This document shows, piece by piece, positions 5,495 through 11,488 of a stretch of 11,488 bases of DNA (the stretch's first letter is position 1; every line of letters starts with the position of its first letter). Position numbers and translations under genes: made by a program. The DNA is from JANNRW01 sp031401815 (lineage in GTDB: Bacteria > Desulfobacterota > Desulfuromonadia > Geobacterales > DSM-12255). The stretch spans positions 1 to 11,488 of the forward strand of contig JANNRW010000145.1 in NCBI GenBank assembly GCA_031401815.1, written 5' to 3'. Under the pieces are notes generated by a model. It had not been told where the DNA came from and did not search any database. It was given only the letters and a program-made list of their open reading frames with translations.

Positions 5495-8133
5495 TGAAAA
5501 ACAGGCTGAAACCGGTAAAAATCAATACTCATGAAGACGAGCCTGTTTCAAAAGAGACTCGATCAAGGCAAGGGAGCAGCCTTTTCCCTGTTGTCGGCAT
5601 TGGCGCTTCGGCCGGCGGGCTGGAGGCTCTTGAGCAATTTCTGCGGCATGTGCCGGAAAACTGCGGTATGGCCTTCGTCATTATCCAGCATCTTGATCCT
5701 AACCATAAGGGGATCATGCCTGAACTGCTCCAGCGTACCACCATGATGAAGGTTTTTCAGGTCAGAGACCGGATGCCGGTCAAGCCGGATTCTGTTTATG
5801 TCATCCCCCCCAACACGGATATGTCGATTCTGCACGGTATCCTGCATCTGTTCGAGCCGACTGCTCCCCGTGGCCTCCGCCTTCCCATCGATTTTTTCTT
5901 TTGCTCTTTGGCTGAAGACCGACAGGCCGGGAGTATCGGAGTGATCCTCTCCGGCATGGGCTCGGACGGCACACAGGGTCTCAGATCGATCAAGGAAAAA
6001 GGGGGGTTGGGGTTTGTGCAGGAGCCTGCCTCGGCCAAGTTCGACAGTATGCCCAGGAGCGCCATTAACGCCGGGTTGGCTGATCTTATAGCCCCGGCGG
6101 AACAGCTCCCCGAAAAAATTGCAGGCTTTCTCATGAGTGTACGCAAAATCGCCAGGGCAGACGTTATTCTCGAAGAGAAGGATCAAAGCTCTCTGGAGAA
6201 AGTTCTCATTCTGCTGCGAGCCAAAACCGGCCAGGATTTCTCTCTTTACAAGAAAAACACAGTCTATCGGCGAATTGAACGTCGCATGAGTATTCACCTT
6301 ATCACCCGGATCGCACAATATGTCCGTTTTCTACAGGAGAACCCCCATGAGCTTGAACTTCTCTTCAAGGAGCTTCTGATCGGGGTGACCGGCTTTTTCC
6401 GCGATCCTGAGGCCTGGGAACAGATACGAAGAGAGGCCATACCTGCGATGCTGTCGAGCCATCCTGGCGGCGGTCTGCTGCGGGCCTGGTCGGCTGGCTG
6501 CTCTACGGGTGAAGAAGCGTATTCCCTGGCCATAGCCTTCAGGGAAGCGCTGGAAGAGTTGAAGCCCCCGGTAAATTACTCGCTACAGATCTTTGCCACT
6601 GACCTGGATCGGGACGCCATTGACAGAGCCCGGCTGGGGGGGTATCCGAACAGCATCGCTTCCGGCATCTCTCCCGAACGATTGCAGCGGTTTTTCACCA
6701 AAGAAGAAACCGGCTACCGGATCGTCAAGGAGATCCGGGAGATGGTGACCTTTGCCACACAGAACGTCATCATGGATCCCCCCTTTACCAAGCTGGATAT
6801 TCTCATCTGCCGCAATCTGCTGATCTATCTGACGCCGGAGTTGCAGAAAAAACTCTTCCCACTCTTTCACTACAGCCTGAATCCCGGCGGGATACTCTTT
6901 CTGGGGAGTGCCGAGTCGGTCAGCACCTTTACAGAGCTCTTTTCCCCCTTGAACATCAAGTCGAGGCTTTTCAGGCGTCGTGAATCCATCCTGTCAGCCG
7001 GTCAGCTGGCCTTTCCGATCTCATTTGTCCACCCCCTGCCGGGCTTGCCCAAGGAGTTATCAATGCTGAAACCTGCTGCCAATCTTCAGGCGCTTGCCGA
7101 CCATTTACTGCTACAGCACTTTTCCCCACCTGCTGTGCTGGTTAATGACAAGGGTGATATCCTTTACATCAGCGGACGAACCGGCAAATATCTTGAACCG
7201 GCAGCCGGGAAGGCCAACTGGAATATATTTGCCATGGCTCGTGAAGGGCTGAGATTTGAGTTGGGGAGCGCTTTCCAGAAGGCACTCAGGCAAAAAGAGG
7301 AGATAACAGTCAGGAATCTGACTGTGGGAACCAACGGCGGAACCCAGAGCGTTGATATCAAGGTACAGATGATCGAGGATCCGGAAATGCTCCGGGGGAT
7401 GGTAATGATCGTCTTTATCGACGTGGCAAAGCCACTGGAAACGAGAACTCCGGGGAGAGCCAAAAAAGCTGCATCCGGCAATTTGAGAGATTTGGAGTTG
7501 CAACAGGAACAGCAGGAGTTGCGGGAAGCGCTTCAGGCGACCCGCGAGGAGATGCAGTCCTCCCAGGAAGAGCTTAAATCAACCAATGAGGAGTTGCAGT
7601 CCACCAATGAAGAGCTACAGTCCACCAACGAAGAGTTGACCACCTCCAGGGAGGAGATGCAGTCTCTGAATGAAGAGTTGCAGACTGTAAACGCCGAGCA
7701 GCAGTCGAAAATGGACGAGCTTTCGCGGGTGAACAACGACATGCGGAATCTGTTGAACAGTACGGAGATAGTCACTGTTTTTCTTGATAATGAACTCCAC
7801 ATCCGTCGTTTCACCACAGGGGCGGACAAACTCTTCAAACTTATTCCGGGGGATGTGGGACGCCCGCTTTCAGATATTGCGACCGACCTCTTCTATCCGG
7901 AGCTGGCCGCAGAAGCATATGAGGTATTAAGAACACTCGTTTTTTCGGAAAAACAGATTGCAGCTACAGATGGCCGCTGGTACACGGTGCGGATCATGCC
8001 TTACCGCACCAAGGAAGACGTCATCGCCGGGGTGGTGATCACCTTTTTGAATATCACCACGGCCAAGGCGCTGGAAGCGGAACTACGGGCGGAGATTGAG
8101 AAGCTGAAAGACAGGCTGAAGGCTGAAGGTTGA
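5494..8133 (+). CDS. CheB-CheR fusion with coiled coil and PAS domains, no kinase
   Basis: The protein is 879 residues. Residues about 32-212 are a CheB-type methylesterase domain with the expected catalytic residues Ser39 (GASAGG), His66 (QHLDP) and Asp158 (GMGSDGTQG). There is no receiver domain before it. Residues about 232-495 are a CheR-type methyltransferase: an N-terminal helical part with YRRIERRM, the SAM-binding SAGCSTGEEAY (333-343), ATDLD, and ICRNLLIYL. A PAS-like segment follows at about 530-645, then a heptad coiled coil (about 664-748) with STNEELQ repeated in tandem, then a PAS domain of the kind usual in CheB-CheR fusions (about 747-858). Related fusions often continue into a histidine kinase; this one stops after EIEKLKDRLKAEG. 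Classical partners would be chemoreceptor glutamates, but no MCP, CheA or CheW is present here, so the methylation target is unknown. The ATG is the only plausible start: an in-frame TGA lies 15 bases upstream and there is no clear ribosome site. It probably shares a transcript with the next gene, 18 bases on. Confidence 0.94.
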   Translation: MKNRLKPVKINTHEDEPVSKETRSRQGSSLFPVVGIGASAGGLEALEQFLRHVPENCGMAFVIIQHLDPNHKGIMPELLQRTTMMKVFQVRDRMPVKPDSVYVIPPNTDMSILHGILHLFEPTAPRGLRLPIDFFFCSLAEDRQAGSIGVILSGMGSDGTQGLRSIKEKGGLGFVQEPASAKFDSMPRSAINAGLADLIAPAEQLPEKIAGFLMSVRKIARADVILEEKDQSSLEKVLILLRAKTGQDFSLYKKNTVYRRIERRMSIHLITRIAQYVRFLQENPHELELLFKELLIGVTGFFRDPEAWEQIRREAIPAMLSSHPGGGLLRAWSAGCSTGEEAYSLAIAFREALEELKPPVNYSLQIFATDLDRDAIDRARLGGYPNSIASGISPERLQRFFTKEETGYRIVKEIREMVTFATQNVIMDPPFTKLDILICRNLLIYLTPELQKKLFPLFHYSLNPGGILFLGSAESVSTFTELFSPLNIKSRLFRRRESILSAGQLAFPISFVHPLPGLPKELSMLKPAANLQALADHLLLQHFSPPAVLVNDKGDILYISGRTGKYLEPAAGKANWNIFAMAREGLRFELGSAFQKALRQKEEITVRNLTVGTNGGTQSVDIKVQMIEDPEMLRGMVMIVFIDVAKPLETRTPGRAKKAASGNLRDLELQQEQQELREALQATREEMQSSQEELKSTNEELQSTNEELQSTNEELTTSREEMQSLNEELQTVNAEQQSKMDELSRVNNDMRNLLNSTEIVTVFLDNELHIRRFTTGADKLFKLIPGDVGRPLSDIATDLFYPELAAEAYEVLRTLVFSEKQIAATDGRWYTVRIMPYRTKEDVIAGVVITFLNITTAKALEAELRAEIEKLKDRLKAEG
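7579..7638 (+). repeat. 21-bp in-gene repeat encoding coiled-coil heptads
   Basis: Nearly three copies of the seven-codon unit S-T-N-E-E-L-Q (21 nt) lie in tandem within the CheB-CheR gene, residues about 696-715. Related but diverged heptads continue on both sides (SSQEEL, SLNEELQ). Synonymous differences separate the copies, so the repetition is held at the protein level rather than being a fresh slippage tract. Confidence 0.8.
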
Positions 8134-8140
8134 AGGCTGA
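8113..8140 (+). repeat. Period-7 tandem repeat spanning the CheB-CheR stop codon
   Basis: There are four copies of AGGCTGA (third copy AGGTTGA) with a period of 7 bases. The stop TGA at 8131-8133 lies inside the third copy. Since 7 is not a multiple of 3, gain or loss of a unit would change the reading frame and the end of the upstream protein. Confidence 0.85.
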
Positions 8141-8151
8141 AGAGGGTCGCC

Positions 8152-9876
8152 ATGGAAAACGACAAAGTCAAAGGTCAGACAGCACGAACGAAGTTGCGCA
8201 GCGATGCTGAAGAGCAGGCGGGCACGAAAACCGGTGAATTGCATCCACCCGATAATGACCTCGAAATGAAGCGGTTCGTGCATGAACTTGAAGTTCATCA
8301 GATCGAGCTCGAAATGCAAAATGATGAACTGCGCCATAGCCAGGAAGAGCTTGAACTGTCGCGCAATACATATGAAGAGCTGTATGATTTTGCTCCTGTA
8401 GGGTTTTTCACCTTTGATTCCAGTGGAAATATTCAGGATGTAAATCTTGCCGGCGCTTTGCTGCTTGGGATAGAGCGGGGCTTGCTGTTCATGAAGCCCT
8501 TCAGCAGTTTTATTGGTGACGCAGAAGGGAGAATGATTTTTTCCGATCATCTTGCATTAATTGCGCAACGAAAAGTTATGATTAGATGTGAAATTACCCT
8601 GACCGGAGAGGGCGGCGCAGTTCTGGATGTGCAGCTTCAAAGTATTGCGAAGGAAAAAATCTCCGATAAGAGTGCTTATGTCTGTAGCACTGTTTTTGAT
8701 ATCACTCACCGTAAACGGGTCGAAAAAGAGTTGCAAAAGGCTCACGATGAGCTGGAATTGAAAGTCGAGCTCCGGACTGAAGAGCTCAGAAAGGCAAACG
8801 GACAGCTTTCAGGGGAAATTGCGGAACGCAAGCGTGCGGAAGAGTCTCTTCAGGTCGCCTATGGGGAAATCAAGCAGTTGAAAGACCGGCTCCAGGCTGA
8901 AAATCTTTACCTACAGCAGGAGGTTGACCAGCGTTACAATTTTGGCGAGATAATAGGTCAAAGCCCTCTTCTTTCGCGGGTCTTTTCCCAGGTAGAGCAG
9001 GTAGCGCCGATGAATGCGACAGTTCTTCTCCTTGGCGAGACCGGCACCGGCAAAGGGGTGGTGGCGCGCACCATCCACAGCCGCAGCACCCGCAAAAGCC
9101 GACCGCTGATAACGGTAAACTGTACGACACTCCCTGCTTCTCTTGTGGAAAGCGAGCTTTTCGGTCGGGAGAGAGGTGCGTTCACCGGCTCTGATGCCCG
9201 TCAGATCGGGCGGTTCGAGCTGGCTGATGGCGGCACTATCTTTCTTGACGAAATTGGCGAGATGCCTCTGGAGCTGCAATGCAAACTGCTCCGGGTTATT
9301 CAGGATGGGGAGTTCGAGCGGTTGGGGAGCCCCCGCACCATCAAGACAGATGTACGGATTATAGCCGCAACCAACCGGAACCTGACTGAAGAGGTCAAAA
9401 ACGGCAAGTTTCGGGAGGATCTGTACTACCGCCTTAATGTCTTCCCGATCACGATGCCTCCGCTCCGTCATCGTCAGGAAGATATTCCGCTGCTCGTCAA
9501 TCATTTTGTTGCCAAATATAACAAGAAAACAGGCAGGAAGATCGAGTCCGTATCAAAAGAGACCCTGTCGAGCCTCGAGGAGTACCACTGGCCAGGTAAT
9601 GTGCGGGAGCTTGAAAGTGTCATTGAGCGGGCAATCATAACCAGTCAGGGGAGCGTACTACAGGTGCTGGACCGGTTCGATGTTCCCCGCAAGCCCGAAG
9701 CTTTCGGTGAAGGAGACGTCAAGGCTCTTATCGAACTGGAAAAGGATCATATTCTTCAGGTTCTCAAGAAAACCGGCTGGCGGATCGAAGGGAAAACCGG
9801 AGCGGCGGGGCTTCTTGGCTTGAACGCCAGCACCCTGCGTGCCCGGATGAGGAAGTACGGGATTGTGAGGGGGTAA
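8152..9876 (+). CDS. PAS-domain sigma-54-dependent activator (FhlA-type)
   Basis: The protein is 574 residues, with an ATG preceded by AGAGG about 6 bases upstream. Residues about 40-75 form a coiled coil (ELEVHQIELEMQNDEL) leading into a PAS domain (about 74-188, beginning YEELYDFAPVGFFTFD). A long coiled coil (about 187-262) ends in EIKQLKDRLQAENLYLQQEV. Residues about 263-505 are the sigma-54 AAA+ domain: Walker A GETGTGKG (295-302), sigma-54 contact loop GAFTGS (342-347, last Ala of the usual GAFTGA replaced by Ser), Walker B TIFLDE (362-367) and the Arg region FREDLYYRLNVFPI (420-433). The C-terminus (about 525-574) is a Fis-type helix-turn-helix of the FhlA kind (TGWRIEGKTGAAGLLGLN, STLRARMRKYGI). 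It should hydrolyse ATP to open sigma-54 RNA polymerase promoters in the cytoplasm. With no receiver domain, its signal likely comes through the PAS domain or partner proteins. Its target promoters are not visible in this window. Confidence 0.95.
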   Translation: MENDKVKGQTARTKLRSDAEEQAGTKTGELHPPDNDLEMKRFVHELEVHQIELEMQNDELRHSQEELELSRNTYEELYDFAPVGFFTFDSSGNIQDVNLAGALLLGIERGLLFMKPFSSFIGDAEGRMIFSDHLALIAQRKVMIRCEITLTGEGGAVLDVQLQSIAKEKISDKSAYVCSTVFDITHRKRVEKELQKAHDELELKVELRTEELRKANGQLSGEIAERKRAEESLQVAYGEIKQLKDRLQAENLYLQQEVDQRYNFGEIIGQSPLLSRVFSQVEQVAPMNATVLLLGETGTGKGVVARTIHSRSTRKSRPLITVNCTTLPASLVESELFGRERGAFTGSDARQIGRFELADGGTIFLDEIGEMPLELQCKLLRVIQDGEFERLGSPRTIKTDVRIIAATNRNLTEEVKNGKFREDLYYRLNVFPITMPPLRHRQEDIPLLVNHFVAKYNKKTGRKIESVSKETLSSLEEYHWPGNVRELESVIERAIITSQGSVLQVLDRFDVPRKPEAFGEGDVKALIELEKDHILQVLKKTGWRIEGKTGAAGLLGLNASTLRARMRKYGIVRG

Positions 9877-9883
9877 AAAAACT

Positions 9884-10005
9884 AAGTATGAGGTATGAAT
9901 TATGAATTATGAAAGAAGCATGTTGCTGCCTTTATTCATAATTCATACTTCATCATTCATAATTGCTCTTCATACTTCATCCTTCATAATTCATAATTCA
10001 TAATT
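9884..10005 (+). repeat. Heptamer-based inverted and direct repeats between signalling genes
   Basis: This AT-rich spacer is built from period-7 units: TATGAAT-type on the left (about 9884-9913) and ATTCATA-type on the right, with three exact TTCATAA copies at 9983-10003. The two orientations can pair, for example 9901-9913 with 9935-9947 (13 bp, 21-base loop). No U-tract follows, so it is not a standard terminator. It fills most of the 145-base gap between the two genes; AAGGAG at 10011-10016 for the next gene lies just after it. Confidence 0.8.
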
Positions 10006-10021
10006 AAACCAAGGAGCCTGA

Positions 10022-11488
10022 ATGGCAATCGAAAAAGATACAAGCCTGTTAAAATCTGCCGCAGAGTTGCGCCAGCATGCAGAAGCGGAGTTGAACGAGA
10101 AATCAGCCGGATTGCATCCCCCCCGGAGAAAGGAGGCGACAAAAAGACTTGTCACTGAACTTGAAGTCTACCAGCTTGAAATGGAGACGCAGAATACAGA
10201 GCTGCGCAGGGCGCAGGAGGAGCTTGAGAATCAGCAGGTCGAGCTGGAGATGCAGAACGAAGAGCTTGTTCGAGCACAGACCGATCTTGAATCATCCCGG
10301 AACAAGTATACCGAGCTCTATGATTTTGCACCTGTCGGCTATTTCACCTTTGATGCTGCCGGAGTGATACTGGAGGTAAATCTTTCCGGTGCTAATCTGC
10401 TTGCAACAGAGAGGCAACTATTGGCCGGCAAACCTTTTACTGCTTTTATTGCCGATGCCGGGGGGAGGACGCTCTTTTCCGATCACCTCAAATCTGCTTT
10501 GCAGGCAGATGGGATGCAGAAATGTGATATCAGTCTGACAAGGAAAGACGGCACGGTTATCTATGCCCAGTTGCAGAGCGTGAATATTGAAGATAGCGGA
10601 AACAGGAAAGGGCATATATTTTCTTCAATTGTCGATGGCACTGTTGCCAGACTGTTGGGTGTGGAAATCCAGGACGCCAGGGAGTATGCGGAAAACATCG
10701 TGGAAACAGTGCGCAAGCCTCTTGTTGTTCTTGATTCCGAGCTGAAAATCCTCACTGCCAACCATAGCTTCTTCGATACTTTCAAGGTTTCCCACGAGGA
10801 AACAATCGGGAATTTCATCTACGACCTCGGAAACCGGCAGTGGGACATACCGAAACTGCGAGTGCTTTTTGAGGATATCCTCCCAAATGATACAGTTCTC
10901 AATGACTATGAAGTCGATCACGAATTTCAGGGTATCGGTCGCAGGATTATTCTGCTCAACGCCCGTCAGATTTTCCGGAAAAATATAGGCTCACACATTA
11001 TTCTGCTGGCCATGGAAGATGTTACCGCCCGCAAGCAGGCTGAAGAGGCGCTTTTAAAAGCAGGAGCTCTCCAGAGAGCGATTTTCAACAGCGCCAACTT
11101 TTCAAGCATTGCAACTGATGCGCAAGGGGTCATCCAGATCTTTAATGTCGGTGCGGAACGGATGCTGGGGTATACTGCCGCTGAAGTTATGAACAGGATC
11201 ACACCGGCTGACATCTCCGATCCTGATGAGTTGATCACCAGAGCCAAAACGCTCAGCATCGAATTGGAAACCCGGATCACGCCGGGGTTTGATGCACTGG
11301 TTTTCAAGGCACGTCGCGGCATTGAGGATATCTATGAGTTGACCTACATCCGCAAGGACGGCAGCCGTTTCCCGGCAGTTGTGTCTGTCACGGCGCTGCG
11401 AGACGAGCAGGAGGCCATCATCGGTTATCTTCTGATCATCGCTATTGGTTCGCATTATGCCGGCGCGAAGTTCGTAGTAGCGCGACCC
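10022..11488 (+). CDS. Multi-PAS signalling protein, 3' end missing (probable sensor kinase)
   Basis: The frame is open for 489 codons to the window edge, starting at an ATG with AAGGAG 5 bases upstream. Residues about 42-95 are a coiled coil containing a 21-residue-spaced duplication (LEMETQNTELRRAQEELE at 52-69, VELEMQNEELVRAQTDLE at 73-90). PAS 1 (about 96-208, beginning YTELYDFAPVGYFTFD) is a paralogue of the PAS in the upstream sigma-54 activator, including the preceding LHPP and ELEV.Q.E segment. PAS 2 spans about 218-336 (KPLVVLDSELKILTANHSF, then MEDVTARKQAEEAL) and PAS 3 about 351-472 (AIFNSANFSSIATDAQGVIQIFN, YIRKDGSRFP, IIGYLLI). Homologues usually go on to more PAS domains or to a histidine kinase, but no catalytic domain is visible here, so kinase identity is inferred. 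The last 16 or so residues (IAIGSHYAGAKFVVARP) do not look like PAS sequence. The preceding gene is 145 bases upstream on the same strand. Confidence 0.88.
   Translation, partial: MAIEKDTSLLKSAAELRQHAEAELNEKSAGLHPPRRKEATKRLVTELEVYQLEMETQNTELRRAQEELENQQVELEMQNEELVRAQTDLESSRNKYTELYDFAPVGYFTFDAAGVILEVNLSGANLLATERQLLAGKPFTAFIADAGGRTLFSDHLKSALQADGMQKCDISLTRKDGTVIYAQLQSVNIEDSGNRKGHIFSSIVDGTVARLLGVEIQDAREYAENIVETVRKPLVVLDSELKILTANHSFFDTFKVSHEETIGNFIYDLGNRQWDIPKLRVLFEDILPNDTVLNDYEVDHEFQGIGRRIILLNARQIFRKNIGSHIILLAMEDVTARKQAEEALLKAGALQRAIFNSANFSSIATDAQGVIQIFNVGAERMLGYTAAEVMNRITPADISDPDELITRAKTLSIELETRITPGFDALVFKARRGIEDIYELTYIRKDGSRFPAVVSVTALRDEQEAIIGYLLIIAIGSHYAGAKFVVARP
11438..11488. other. Sequence discontinuity at window end, possible insertion-element edge or assembly break
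   Basis: PAS 3 of the last gene matches family expectation up to EAIIGYLLI. The expected GTD.T.R-type continuation is replaced from about 11438 by a GC-rich stretch with a short palindrome (TTCGC...GCGAA near 11449-11471) that reads as non-PAS residues. This would fit the tip of a mobile element or a misjoined contig end. I could not identify a family. Confidence 0.35.

Noticed and set aside
5483..5497. Five-codon mini-frame ATG..TGA overlapping the CheB-CheR start codon, as a translational coupling leader
   Set aside because: It has no ribosome site of its own, and the same bases are better explained as a -10-like motif; chance occurrence is likely.
5563..6318. Minus-strand 251-codon frame opposite the CheB-CheR gene
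   Set aside because: It overlaps the conserved CheB catalytic region on the other strand and reads as unrelated sequence without a family resemblance.
8125..8136. TGA at 8131 as a selenocysteine codon
   Set aside because: No SECIS-like hairpin is apparent right after it, the context is a slippage-type heptamer array, and no selenoprotein family fits.

Overview
The window looks like chromosomal DNA from a Desulfuromonadales / Geobacter-type bacterium (Desulfobacterota). This is an inference from the signalling protein style (PAS modules with an 'ELEVxQxELExQNxEL' coiled-coil preface, an FhlA-type sigma-54 activator, a CheB-CheR-PAS fusion), the mid-to-high GC coding DNA, and the GC-rich palindromic interspersed repeats. 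Nothing in the sequence fixes the species.

Left part (1-4335, minus strand): two cell-envelope genes, read right to left. The first (1786-4335) encodes an 849-residue predicted lipoprotein: a lipobox, six bacterial Ig-like repeats, and a C-terminal DUF3494 (ice-binding/adhesin-like) beta-solenoid. A hairpin terminator (about 1706-1754) separates it from the second gene (54-1664), a 536-residue OmpA-family protein with a signal peptide, a beta-barrel, two SbsA-type Ig-like domains and an OmpA C-terminal domain. Together they look like a surface-exposed stalked module plus an outer-membrane, peptidoglycan-associated partner.

Middle (4336-5493): about 1.16 kb with no convincing gene, packed with palindromic and direct repeats: a 142-bp GC-rich palindromic element, a possible 488-bp element with imperfect terminal inverted repeats, a second palindromic element, and two 108-bp palindromic repeat copies in tandem. 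A 39-40 bp piece of the first element recurs at the very start of the window, so the two envelope genes are bracketed by direct repeats.

Right part (5494-11488, plus strand): a run of three signalling genes. These are a CheB-CheR-PAS fusion with no receiver or kinase domain (5494-8133), a PAS / sigma-54 AAA+ / Fis-type HTH activator (8152-9876), and a multi-PAS protein cut off by the window end (10022-11488+), probably a sensor kinase. The first two are in the same reading frame, separated by one TGA and 18 nt, and that stop lies in a 7-nt tandem repeat. The CheB-CheR protein ends in the same linker motif (EIxxLKDRLxAE) that in its neighbour leads into the AAA+ domain. The simplest reading is a sensory locus in which methylation/demethylation-type domains and PAS inputs feed a sigma-54 activator directly. 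The last ~50 nt appear to leave the PAS homology and may be the edge of an insertion or an assembly break.
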